64,000 nucleotides of DNA from an uncultured Flavobacterium sp. (lineage in GTDB: Bacteria > Bacteroidota > Bacteroidia > Flavobacteriales > Flavobacteriaceae), in the NCBI RefSeq assembly GCF_963422545.1, contig NZ_OY730234.1:1-64000 (forward strand), given 5' to 3'. A program made the translations under genes and the position numbers. Every line of letters begins with the position of its first letter. The first letter of the stretch is position 1. Shown here one piece after another: positions 40,506 to 49,002 of the stretch. The notes beneath the pieces are model-generated. The model was not told the DNA's origin, did not search any database, and was given only the letters and a program-made list of their open reading frames with translations.

Positions 40506-43319
40506 CTAAAAAGTATATCCTAGTTTTATAGAGAAACCAACTCCTTTTTTATAGCTGTTTGCTAGTAAAGAGGATTCAGCTACTTTTATAGTTCCATCGT
40601 CTCCAAATTCACGTTTTCTCCATGAATTTAAAATGTTATCGGCAGTGAATTTTACATCAAAGTGCTCAGAAAGTTTACTTCCCCATACAAAATCCAATTG
40701 CTGTACAGGCAACTCATAGATATTGTCTTGTCCATTGGTTCCTACAGCATATATTCTTTTTCCAAAAACACCATAAACAAGAGACATAGTATTTGGCATG
40801 TCTTTTCCTAAATTAAATTCATATTTTAAATCTGAATTTACTAACCAGTTTGATGCTCCCTGAAGTGATCTTGATTGATGTGTTTCAATAGAAGGTTTTA
40901 CGGTAATTATCCCGTCTTCATCGATAGATTCAAAAGTTGGGCTTACAGTAACTTTTGATGACATCAAAGTAGCATTTAATCCCCATGAAAAATTATCTAA
41001 GTTTTCGCTGATTCTTTCTAAACCAACAAGTAATTCAGCTTCTACTCCATATATGTTAGCACTTTCAGAATTTAGAAAAGTAGTAACTGTTCCTGTTGTT
41101 GCGTTTGAGATGAAAGTTTTTTCAATTGGATTGATAAGGTGTTTTCCAAATATTCCAACAGCAATCATTTCTTTACTCGTTGGGAACAACTCATATTTTA
41201 AGTCAGCATTGTAATTGTCGCTGTTTTTCAAAATTGAATTTCCTTGAGTTGAAGTTCCGTCAGCATTGATGAAAGATATAGGGAAAGCCTCCATGATAAC
41301 TGGTTTGGTGTATGTTTTGCTTGCTGCAAAACGAATGTTAGCGGTGTCAGTCAGCAAATACTTAAGATTTACCGATGGTAAAAAATAGGCATTATCATAT
41401 TTTAATACTCTGAATGGAGAATCAAAAGAACCTAGTGTTCTGTAATGAGTTTCCTTAAGAGTGCTTTCAAAACGAACTCCTGCGTTTACTTCAAGTTTCT
41501 CTCCAAATTTTAAAAACAAATTAGTATACCCTGCATTAGCCATTTCGTCAAGTTTAACTTTGTAAGTTGCATTAGAGTTTTCGCTAAAAGTCATTTTATT
41601 CGCTGAAATGTCGTTGGTTATTTGAGTATCTATATTATTTATGCTTGAAGTAAAACCATCATTACCGGTACTTGAAACAAAACGGTATGAAGATTCCATC
41701 TTAGATCCGCTGCCATTATATCCAACGGTTAATTTGTTTTGTTTGTCATTTTTCCCGAATTTCAAATTATACTCTACTAATGCTGAATAAAAAGAATTAC
41801 CATCGACAGTTAAATATTGGCGCAGAAAATTATTTGCTCCATAAGAAGCGCTTATCATATCATCGCCTACTTTAAGACCAGAGAAAAACTTTCTATCTGG
41901 CTGCTCATATTTTGTAGTAGCAAATGAGGCTCCAGCTTTAATAGTTTGGTTTTTGTCTTTGCTTATTGCGTATTCACCTAATAATTGAGCATTCAAATAA
42001 TCACTTTTGTCTAATTGATTGGTACGGATAAATCCATTTTCAGCAGCTGTTCCTCCTGATGGTCCGTACTGATCTTTTATAGAGTTTAAGTTAGTTCTGA
42101 TATATAATGTGTTGAACGATAACTTAAGCCTGTCATTGCTGTAGTTTAAACCAACTAATGCTGAGTTTGTGGTTTTGAAACGATAATCAGTAGTGATAAA
42201 ATTGTTTACATATTTAGATCCGGAAGACTGTAAATCGATAGTTCTGTCAACTCCTTCTCTTATTGAAAAATTATTGTCGTAATTTATAGAAAGCAGGTAC
42301 GAGAAAACTTGGTTATTATTCAAATCGAATTTCTCGGCATGCAAAAGGTTGATACTTGTGTTTAAAGGACTTTTAGATTCACTTACATTAAAACCTTTAT
42401 CGTTACTTACTGAGTTTAAAGCCTGGTCAGTTGTGTAAGTTTGTCTCGTTGCCTGATTTCCAAGAAAACTTGGTAATTGTCTGTCTTTACCATTAAATCC
42501 TAAAAAGCCTGTTGCTGTATCTGCATCATTTGATAATAAGAAATCTTTAAAGCTGTTTCCGGTTGTATAACCTGCTCCAACACTTATTTTAGTAATGCTT
42601 TTTGTTGGCTTTGAAGTTTGAATATTGAAAGTACCTCCGGCAAAATCACCATATATATTTGGATTAAATGTTTTGTACACATCAATTACTCCAACAATAT
42701 TTGTTGGAAATAAATCCAAAGCAACAATTTTAGTGAATGGGCTGTTTGTTGGTGCAGCCAAATCATTAATCAATAAATTATTATATCGGTCTTCCAGTCC
42801 ACGTACAAATATTCCACGGGAATCTACTTTTGTGATTCCGGTAATTTTTGTTAAACCTTCCTCAACATCACTTACACCTTTTCTAGACATTTCTTGCGCA
42901 CCAATACTTTGTTTAATAACAACAGCATTTTTTTGATCTAGTAATAAGGCAGTTTCTTTTTCTTTGTTTGCTGTTGATTTTACAACAACATCTTTAAGAG
43001 TGTAACTTCCGGATGAAAGTACCTGATTAATAGTAATAGTTTCGTTTGCTTTAATCGTTATTGGTTTCTCTACAGATTCATATCCTACGAAACTAAAAAT
43101 TATAGTATGATTTCCTGGAGTAACACTTAACGTATATTTTCCGTCAATGTCAGTGTTTGCGCTAATGTTTGTACCTTTTATTAGTACATTTGCAAAAGGC
43201 AACGCTTGATTGTTCATTTCTTTGTCTGTTAATACACCAGAAATCGTACCTTTGTTTTGTGCGATCGAAATCGTACAGATAAATAATGTAATAAATAGAA
43301 ATTTTAAATTGAATTTCAT
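40506..43319 (-). CDS. TonB-dependent receptor, candidate Pho-box gene
   Basis: A 937-residue outer-membrane receptor. The signal peptide (MKFNLKFLFITLFICTISIA) is followed by a CarboxypepD_reg-like domain (GTISGVLTDKEMNNQALPFA through IFSFVGYESVEKPI), a linker with LKDVVVKST as a possible TonB box, the plug (VDSRGIFVRGLEDRYNNLLI, VIDVYKTFNPNIYGDFAGG) and the barrel ending in GFSIKLGYTF. No SusD partner is present. Its position next to a PhoB/PhoR-like pair and the promoter box suggest uptake of a phosphorus compound, which is inference. Confidence 0.9.
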   Translation of the reverse strand: MKFNLKFLFITLFICTISIAQNKGTISGVLTDKEMNNQALPFANVLIKGTNISANTDIDGKYTLSVTPGNHTIIFSFVGYESVEKPITIKANETITINQVLSSGSYTLKDVVVKSTANKEKETALLLDQKNAVVIKQSIGAQEMSRKGVSDVEEGLTKITGITKVDSRGIFVRGLEDRYNNLLINDLAAPTNSPFTKIVALDLFPTNIVGVIDVYKTFNPNIYGDFAGGTFNIQTSKPTKSITKISVGAGYTTGNSFKDFLLSNDADTATGFLGFNGKDRQLPSFLGNQATRQTYTTDQALNSVSNDKGFNVSESKSPLNTSINLLHAEKFDLNNNQVFSYLLSINYDNNFSIREGVDRTIDLQSSGSKYVNNFITTDYRFKTTNSALVGLNYSNDRLKLSFNTLYIRTNLNSIKDQYGPSGGTAAENGFIRTNQLDKSDYLNAQLLGEYAISKDKNQTIKAGASFATTKYEQPDRKFFSGLKVGDDMISASYGANNFLRQYLTVDGNSFYSALVEYNLKFGKNDKQNKLTVGYNGSGSKMESSYRFVSSTGNDGFTSSINNIDTQITNDISANKMTFSENSNATYKVKLDEMANAGYTNLFLKFGEKLEVNAGVRFESTLKETHYRTLGSFDSPFRVLKYDNAYFLPSVNLKYLLTDTANIRFAASKTYTKPVIMEAFPISFINADGTSTQGNSILKNSDNYNADLKYELFPTSKEMIAVGIFGKHLINPIEKTFISNATTGTVTTFLNSESANIYGVEAELLVGLERISENLDNFSWGLNATLMSSKVTVSPTFESIDEDGIITVKPSIETHQSRSLQGASNWLVNSDLKYEFNLGKDMPNTMSLVYGVFGKRIYAVGTNGQDNIYELPVQQLDFVWGSKLSEHFDVKFTADNILNSWRKREFGDDGTIKVAESSLLANSYKKGVGFSIKLGYTF

Positions 43320-43348
43320 TTCAGTGTTGTGTTTAATTTATTTTTGTG

Positions 43349-43356
43349 CAAAGAAA
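43349..43356 (-). promoter_or_regulatory. -7-like element of the TonB receptor gene
   Basis: TTTCTTTG on the minus strand, one mismatch to TAnnTTTG, 10 bp downstream of the candidate Pho box and 29 bases before the ATG. Confidence 0.5.
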
Positions 43357-43366
43357 GAAACGCTGT

Positions 43367-43392
43367 GTAAAATTCATGTTAGGTGCTCGTTA
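43367..43392 (-). promoter_or_regulatory. Candidate Pho box (TonB receptor gene)
   Basis: TAAC-N7-TAAC-N7-TTAC on the minus strand with 11-bp period, followed by AC as in the other boxes. A further TAAC-N7-TAAT pair lies at 43411-43425. The spacing to the -7-like element is 10 bp, as for the porin. Confidence 0.55.
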
Positions 43393-43552
43393 TGTTTTCA
43401 TGTCTTGAAGATTATCAAATTGTTACCAAATTAAATTACGGTTAACTGCAATTTTTGACCGTTGTTTTATTAGTATATTTACCATCTCAAATGAAAATCA
43501 TCGAATGTATAATAAAGAAAATTTGATGTAAGAATCTCAATTTTTGCTATTT

Positions 43553-44236
43553 ATGAAAAAAACACAAACCAAGATTTTATTAGTTGACGATGAACCAGAT
43601 ATCTTAGAAATCGTTGGCTATAACCTTGCTCAGGAAGGCTACCAAATTGTAACAGCTTCTAACGGAAAAGAAGCCATAGCAAAGGCCCAGAAAGAATTGC
43701 CGGACTTAATTATTATGGATGTAATGATGGCTGAAATGGACGGGATGGAAGCTTGTGAACACATTAGAAAAATTCCTGAATTAAATAATGTTATCATAAC
43801 ATTTCTAACAGCAAGAAGCGAAGATTATTCACAAGTTGCTGGTTTTGATGCAGGTGCAGATGACTATATCACCAAGCCAATAAAACCAAAATTATTGGTC
43901 AGCAAAGTAAAGGCTTTGTTAAGAAGGTTAAAAGAACAAGAAGTCGTTAGTGATACCTTAAACGTTGGCGGAATCGAGATTAACCGAGAAGAATACAAGA
44001 TTATCAAAGGCAATGTTGAGATTGCTTTACCAAGAAAAGAATTCGAATTGTTTTACTTATTAGCTTCTAAACCGGGAAAAGTTTTCAAAAGAGACGAAAT
44101 CCTTGATAAAGTTTGGGGTAACGAAGTTGTGGTTGGAGGAAGAACAATAGATGTTCATATTAGAAAGCTACGCGAAAAAATTGGAGAAGACCTTTTTAAA
44201 ACTATAAAAGGAGTTGGTTATAAATTCGAAGTTTAA
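43553..44236 (+). CDS. phoB: OmpR/PhoB-type response regulator
   Basis: 227 residues from ATG 43553 (MKKTQTKILLVDDEPDILEI). The receiver domain has Asp12, Asp13, the phospho-acceptor Asp56, Thr86 and Lys108. The C-terminal winged helix has LPRKEFELFYLLASKPGKVF, GGRTIDVHIRKLREKIG and IKGVGYKF. A PhoB role is inferred from the adjacent histidine kinase, an OprO/P porin and the 11-bp-periodic boxes in this locus; other OmpR-family roles cannot be ruled out from the sequence alone. A 214-bp repeat-filled gap separates it from its kinase. Confidence 0.8.
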   Translation: MKKTQTKILLVDDEPDILEIVGYNLAQEGYQIVTASNGKEAIAKAQKELPDLIIMDVMMAEMDGMEACEHIRKIPELNNVIITFLTARSEDYSQVAGFDAGADDYITKPIKPKLLVSKVKALLRRLKEQEVVSDTLNVGGIEINREEYKIIKGNVEIALPRKEFELFYLLASKPGKVFKRDEILDKVWGNEVVVGGRTIDVHIRKLREKIGEDLFKTIKGVGYKFEV

Positions 44237-44253
44237 CATTCAATATTAAGGGA

Positions 44254-44407
44254 ACCATATAAGTTCATTTAATTTGTGGGTTACCCATATTCACAATAAT
44301 TATCTTTGTCAAAGTTTTAAACTTTGACAAAGATTTGCTTTTTTAAGCTTGTTTGCATTTGATACAATTAAGTTTGTTTTTAAATGAACTTATATAGCTT
44401 ATATGGT
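44254..44407. repeat. Nested inverted repeat between regulator and kinase genes
   Basis: The outer arms ACCATATAAGTTCATTTAA and its partner TTAAATGAACTTATATAGC (then TTATATGGT) enclose a complete CTTTGTCAAAG-family palindrome at 44302-44334. This is one repeat family inserted within another, inside what should be a two-gene operon. Confidence 0.85.
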
Positions 44408-44450
44408 GGAAAAAATAATCCTTTAATGGTTAATTATTTTAAATAATTCA

Positions 44451-45530
44451 ATGAAAATTAATTTTAAAAAAACATACAAATTTGCTGTCAAGTCGGCATT
44501 ATATATCAGTCTTTTTGGAACAGGATTTGTGCTGATGTTAATGTCTTTATTCTATAAAAATCAGTTAAAACATCAGGTTGCATTTGGGATAATTTTTATT
44601 ATATCAATTTATGCATTCTCTTTTCTGGTTTTGCAATATCGTGTAGAACGCTTTATTTACAGAAGGGTTAAAAAAATATATGATGAGGTTTCGTTGTTAG
44701 AATCAACAACTCTTATCAATCAGCCAATAACTACAGATATGGAAACGCTTTCGCGTGAAGTAAAGAAGTTTGCGACAGATAAAAAACTCGAAATCGAAAT
44801 GCTCGAAATTAGGGAACAATACCGAAGAGAGTTTTTAGGAAACGTTTCGCACGAACTTAAAACGCCTTTGTTTACCGTTCAGGGTTACGTTTCGACGTTG
44901 CTTGATGGTGCAATGGATGATAAGAATATTAGAAAGAAATATTTAAAACGTGCCGAAAAAGGAGTAGAACGCCTTATATATATAGTCGAAGATTTAGACA
45001 TGATTACCAAATTAGAATCGGGAGATTTAGATTTGAATTTTACTGATTTTAATATTGTTGAGCTGATTCAGAATGTTTTTGATTTATTAGAAATGAAAGC
45101 TGATAAAAAGAAAATCAAATTAGCCTTTGAAAGCAAAAACGTGCAGTCAGTAATTGTGCGTGGTGATCAGGACAGAATTCAACAAGTGCTTGAAAATCTT
45201 ATTGTGAACTCTATTAAATATGGTAAAGATGGCGGTCTGACCGAAGTTGGGGTTGTCAATTTAACCAAGAAAAAAGTCTTGATTCGTATAAGTGATAATG
45301 GAGAAGGAGTTGAAAAACAAAACATTCCAAGACTTTTTGAACGTTTTTACAGAGTCGACAAAAGTGGAACCCGTTCTGAAGGAGGTTCCGGTTTAGGATT
45401 GGCAATCGTAAAACACATTATTGAAGCTCATAAAGAGAAAGTATACGTAGAAAGTGAGTTTGGGATAGGTTCTGAATTCTCTTTTACACTTGAAAAAGCA
45501 AATAAAATTATAAAAGCCGAAGTTAAATAA
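44451..45530 (+). CDS. phoR: PhoR-like sensor histidine kinase
   Basis: A 359-residue membrane kinase. Two helices near residues 16-36 and 43-62 leave almost no periplasmic loop, and there is no PAS domain. A linker follows, then the HisKA motif FLGNVSHELKTPL with phospho-acceptor His134, and the ATPase domain with the N box LENLIVNSIKYG, the G1 box ISDNGEGV, the F box RLFERFYRVD and the G2 box GGSGLGLAIVKHI. The tiny loop fits PhoR-type kinases that sense transporter state rather than an outside ligand. Pairing with the response regulator is by position. Confidence 0.8.
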   Translation: MKINFKKTYKFAVKSALYISLFGTGFVLMLMSLFYKNQLKHQVAFGIIFIISIYAFSFLVLQYRVERFIYRRVKKIYDEVSLLESTTLINQPITTDMETLSREVKKFATDKKLEIEMLEIREQYRREFLGNVSHELKTPLFTVQGYVSTLLDGAMDDKNIRKKYLKRAEKGVERLIYIVEDLDMITKLESGDLDLNFTDFNIVELIQNVFDLLEMKADKKKIKLAFESKNVQSVIVRGDQDRIQQVLENLIVNSIKYGKDGGLTEVGVVNLTKKKVLIRISDNGEGVEKQNIPRLFERFYRVDKSGTRSEGGSGLGLAIVKHIIEAHKEKVYVESEFGIGSEFSFTLEKANKIIKAEVK

Positions 45531-45625
45531 TTATAAATTTATATTTGGCAAGTGCTGTAAATCCTCAAATTTTAAACTCAAATCGCAATGAGTTAACTAT
45601 TTGGAAACAAATCTTCTTATTATAG

Positions 45626-45651
45626 TAACATCTTGTTAATGATTTCTTAAC
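45626..45651 (+). promoter_or_regulatory. Candidate Pho box (porin gene)
   Basis: TAAC-N7-TAAT-N7-TAAC at 45626, 45637 and 45648, exactly 11 bp apart, followed after 10 bp by CATCTTTG (45662-45669, one mismatch to TAnnTTTG). The spacing equals that of the TonB receptor promoter. Confidence 0.65.
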
Positions 45652-45661
45652 ATAGGTGATA

Positions 45662-45669
45662 CATCTTTG
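45662..45669 (+). promoter_or_regulatory. -7-like element of the porin gene
   Basis: CATCTTTG has one mismatch to TAnnTTTG and lies 30 bases before the ATG at 45700. Confidence 0.5.
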
Positions 45670-45699
45670 CACCTTGAATTTAAGGGAATTAGAGAAAGA

Positions 45700-46995
45700 A
45701 TGATGAAAAGAAAAATATTAGCGGTTTTAATGTTGATTACCTGTGTTTCAAATGCGCAGGATATAAACAAACAGGAAGTAAAAAATGAAGTACTTCGTAT
45801 TTTAGATTCCATCAACAAGACAAAACTTCCAGATACACAATCTGGGGCCGGTACCGCTGAAAATTGGTACGACAGAATCTCTTTAAGAGGTTTTGCACAA
45901 ATAAGATACAATGGTTTACTTTCTACAAACGACAAGGTTTCGTGTGAGCAATGTGATAAATCCTGGGGAACAACTTCTACAGCTCCGGATGCAAAAGCAA
46001 ACAACGGACTTTTTATAAGACGTGCCCGTTTAGTGTTCTCAGGGCAGATTCATCCAAATGTATTTTTCTATTTTCAACCTGATTTTGCCAGTTCACCAAG
46101 TACTGGAATCCAAAACTTCGTTCAGATTCGAGACCTGTATTTTGATCTTTCTTTCGATAAAAAAAGAGAATATCGAGTTCGTGTTGGGCAAAGTAAAATT
46201 CCGTATGGATTTGAAAACATGCAATCGAGTTCTCAGCGATTAGCCTTAGATCGAAATGATGCAATGAACAGTGCGATATTAAATGAGCGTGATTTAGGAA
46301 TATTCTTTTATTGGGCACCAGCCGAAATTAGAGAGCGTTTTGCAATGTTGGTAAAAGACGGTTATAAAGGTTCAGGAGATTATGGCGTTTTTGCTTTTGG
46401 AGTTTACAATGGGCAAATTGCTAATAAACTGGACGGAAACAGAGATTTGAATGTGGTTGCCAGAGTAACATATCCTTTTGTAATAGGAAGTCAGATTATC
46501 GAACCGGGAATTCAGGCTTATACTGGAAAATGGGCTTTTACCGGAGAGATTTCACCAGGAGTCAAAGTAGACGATTCACAATATGTAAAAGATCAAAGAG
46601 TTGGGGCAACATTTGTTTTGTATCCAAGACCATTCGGAATCCAAACTGAATATAATATCGGAAAAGGACCTCGCTACAATACCTTAACAAATTCAGTAGA
46701 CGAAACCGATTTAAATGGAGGTTACGTTTTACTAAATTATAAATGGGATATCAAAAAAGAACATATTTATCCTTTCGCCAAATTTCAATATTATGACGGA
46801 GGAAAGAAATATGAAAAAGATGCCCGTAGTTATGTAGTTAGAGACTATGAATTTGGTATAGAATGGCAACCTATCAAAGCCTTCGAGCTTACGGCAGAAT
46901 ATGTTGTAGCCGATCGTAGCTTCGTAGACAGTGCATTGCCAATCAATAGACAACAAGGAAATTTATTGAGATTGCAAGCTCAGTTCAATTTCTAA
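45700..46995 (+). CDS. OprO/OprP-type (phosphate-selective) porin
   Basis: About 431 residues from ATG 45700 (MMKRKILAVLMLITCVSNAQ; a second ATG at 45703 is equally possible). The signal peptide is followed by a coiled-coil-like segment, then a barrel of the OprO/P family: GLFIRRARLVFSGQIHPNVF, then FFYFQPDF, RVGQSKIPYGFE, ALDRNDAMNSAIL and an ending LRLQAQFNF with a terminal Phe for BAM insertion. Two cysteines lie in SCEQC near residue 86. Family members form anion- or phosphate-selective channels induced by phosphate starvation. It converges with the glycosyltransferase gene with three bases between stop codons. Confidence 0.87.
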   Translation: MMKRKILAVLMLITCVSNAQDINKQEVKNEVLRILDSINKTKLPDTQSGAGTAENWYDRISLRGFAQIRYNGLLSTNDKVSCEQCDKSWGTTSTAPDAKANNGLFIRRARLVFSGQIHPNVFFYFQPDFASSPSTGIQNFVQIRDLYFDLSFDKKREYRVRVGQSKIPYGFENMQSSSQRLALDRNDAMNSAILNERDLGIFFYWAPAEIRERFAMLVKDGYKGSGDYGVFAFGVYNGQIANKLDGNRDLNVVARVTYPFVIGSQIIEPGIQAYTGKWAFTGEISPGVKVDDSQYVKDQRVGATFVLYPRPFGIQTEYNIGKGPRYNTLTNSVDETDLNGGYVLLNYKWDIKKEHIYPFAKFQYYDGGKKYEKDARSYVVRDYEFGIEWQPIKAFELTAEYVVADRSFVDSALPINRQQGNLLRLQAQFNF

Positions 46996-46998
46996 AAT

Positions 46999-48069
46999 TT
47001 AGTCCTCAAATATAGAAAATAACGAATCCCAATCGATATCTTCATTAAATTGGGTCAGACCTTTAAACGACTTTACTTTTGAAAGATCTTCAATGGTAAA
47101 GTCGTCTTGCATTGCATACGGTACTAAGTTTTCTTCCTGAAGTTTTATCGCTAAATATTCTTGCTCATATTGCCCAGGAGTTGGAATAAAAAAGGCTTTC
47201 TTGCCCAGTTTTGCCAAATCCATTACAGTTGTGTAACCAGAACGACATAAAACAAACTCACTTTCGTTAAACGTTTGTTCCAATTGTTTAGAATTCATGA
47301 AATTGTAGTAAGTAACATTTCCGGCTTGCCATTTGCTTTGCGTTTTCTCAACAATACCTTGTACAAATACAACTTTGCCTTTATAATTAACAATCTCTTT
47401 TTGCAGTTTCTCATCCAGAAAAGTGCGCTGAGGTTCCGGTCCTGATAAAATGATCATCAAATCATAAGTTTTCGGAATGTCCTTTTTGCGCATTCTGCTC
47501 AATGGACCAATGTATTTTAAATTAAGATCATTTGTTTTAAGATGACCTAAGTCACCAGTCAGATTCACCTTTTCGTTAGTGTCAGGAACCCAGCACTCAG
47601 AATATTTTTTTATAACATGCTGATGACATTTACTTGTAAACCAAGTTGTATTTCCCGTCATCACATTCAACTGATGCGTCATAAATACAGAAGGCACTTT
47701 TTTGCTAAAAACGCCTAATCGGTTGTCCGAAATAATACCATCAATTCCGTGTTTTTTTATCCAGCCGTTCACCATTTTTTTCTCATCAAGAATAGCGACG
47801 ATCATTTTAGGTAAATTCTTAATCAGTTTCCATTTAAAGTTTTTACCATTCTTTGCATATTCAATATGATAAGATGGTAACTCCAGAGTTTGCACATAAG
47901 GAAATTCTTTACGTAATAAAGCCAATGCAACTCCATCAGAAGCGATTATTGGTATATAATTGTTTTCTTGAAGCGCTTTAATAATTGGGATGCATCTTGC
48001 GGCATGGCCTAATCCCCAGTTTAGTGGAGCAACTAAAATTGTTTTGTTCGCAGAATAGTCAATGCTCAT
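46999..48069 (-). CDS. GT28/MurG-like glycosyltransferase
   Basis: A 356-residue two-Rossmann-domain protein. The N-terminus ILVAPLNWGLGHAARCIPII resembles MurG/MGT donors with a GxGH loop. The C-terminal half carries LILSGPEPQR-like ILSGPEPQRT near residue 210, a CRSGYTTVMDLAKLGKKAFF segment near 277-296 and TPGQYEQEYLA near 301-311, the nucleotide-sugar-binding motif of GT28. Acceptor and donor are unknown. It appears to be a single-gene unit. Confidence 0.85.
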   Translation of the reverse strand: MSIDYSANKTILVAPLNWGLGHAARCIPIIKALQENNYIPIIASDGVALALLRKEFPYVQTLELPSYHIEYAKNGKNFKWKLIKNLPKMIVAILDEKKMVNGWIKKHGIDGIISDNRLGVFSKKVPSVFMTHQLNVMTGNTTWFTSKCHQHVIKKYSECWVPDTNEKVNLTGDLGHLKTNDLNLKYIGPLSRMRKKDIPKTYDLMIILSGPEPQRTFLDEKLQKEIVNYKGKVVFVQGIVEKTQSKWQAGNVTYYNFMNSKQLEQTFNESEFVLCRSGYTTVMDLAKLGKKAFFIPTPGQYEQEYLAIKLQEENLVPYAMQDDFTIEDLSKVKSFKGLTQFNEDIDWDSLFSIFED

Positions 48070-48268
48070 AGTTTAACGCTTTTTAAGAACGAAGATAAAG
48101 AAATATGTTTTCTATGATATTTCAGGCGTATTACTAAATTATTAACTCTAGAAGCAGGTTTAGAAGGCGTTTTGAGAGAAAAAAGTTTAAAAACAGTAAA
48201 ATTTGTAGTGTAAGGTTATTTGTATGTTAACGATCAATTTGTCGTCAGGAAGATTTTTTGCATAAAAA

Positions 48269-48294
48269 AAGGAACTACCTTAAGATAGTTCCTT
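48269..48294 (-). terminator. Terminator of the Ala/Lys-rich protein gene
   Basis: GGAACTA and TAGTTCC pair around an 8-base loop, followed on the minus strand by a T run, 22 bases past the stop at 48316. Confidence 0.8.
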
Positions 48295-48315
48295 GATGTA
48301 TTAGGTGTGAAATTA

Positions 48316-48939
48316 TTATTTATCCTGAATATAAGTTTTGTTCCCATTAGAGTTAATGTAGTATCTACCACCTTTTGGTCCCGTGTAAACTTTTTTTCCA
48401 TTGTATTCCCCAGTAACTTTATCAGCTACTTTTGGAGCTTTTTCATTAGTTTCTTTTATTGTTTTAGAAGCACTTGTTTTAGCCGACTTCGCTTCTTTTG
48501 TTGCTGCTTTTCCAGCTGCATCTGCTTTTGTTGCAGTTTTTGTTACATCAGATTTTGCACTTTCAGTTTTTGCAGTTGCTTTTTTTGCGGCTTTGTCAGC
48601 ATCGCTTTTTGCTTTCGCAGAAGCGTCAGTAGCAGCATCAGTTGTTGCCTTTTTTGCTTTAGCTGTTTCTTTTTTCGCTTTTGCTGTAGCATCAGTAGCA
48701 GCATCACTTGTTGCTTTTTTTGCTTTAGCGGTTTCTTTTTTTGATGCTGCAGTGGCATCGTCGGCTGCTTTTTTAGATTTAGCAGTTTCTTTTTTTGCAT
48801 CTGCCTTTGCTTTAGCAGCATCAGATTTTGCTTTTTTCGCCGAAGCTTCCGTTTTGCTTTTAGTTGTTTTTGCTGTTTCCTGTGCATAAAAATTAGAAGA
48901 GAAAACAACTAGAAAACAAAGTAATAATAATTTTTTCAT
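48316..48939 (-). CDS. Secreted Ala/Lys-rich coiled protein with PBCV basic-adaptor-like tail
   Basis: 207 residues: signal peptide (MKKLLLLCFLVVFSSNFYAQ), then about 140 residues almost wholly of Ala, Lys, Thr, Ser and Asp in short repeats such as KAKKETAKAKKAT. It resembles histone H1 or LEA proteins and should be a disordered or coiled-coil rod. The C-terminus (VYTGPKGGRYYINSNGNKTY) matches the PBCV-specific basic adaptor domain named from chlorella viruses. The repeat units at 48620-48790 encode near-identical blocks. Role unknown; DNA, glycan or phage-particle binding in the periplasm are all possible. Confidence 0.8.
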   Translation of the reverse strand: MKKLLLLCFLVVFSSNFYAQETAKTTKSKTEASAKKAKSDAAKAKADAKKETAKSKKAADDATAASKKETAKAKKATSDAATDATAKAKKETAKAKKATTDAATDASAKAKSDADKAAKKATAKTESAKSDVTKTATKADAAGKAATKEAKSAKTSASKTIKETNEKAPKVADKVTGEYNGKKVYTGPKGGRYYINSNGNKTYIQDK

Positions 48940-49002
48940 AGGATTACGAGTTTAAATTTCAATTAAAATTAATCAATTTATTGTAATGTTTTTCGTTAAC
49001 GA

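Noticed and set aside
43441..43481. A TTG/TATATTTA promoter or Pho box directly before the response regulator
   Set aside because: The spacing is one base short of the usual range for the nearest TTG, and I find no plus-strand 11-bp TAAC array; left undecided.
48307..48889. Long open frames opposite the Ala/Lys-rich gene, one looking like a Cys/Phe/Ser-rich membrane protein
   Set aside because: They are shadows of low-complexity GCN/AAR codons on the minus strand; the signal peptide and terminator support the minus-strand gene.
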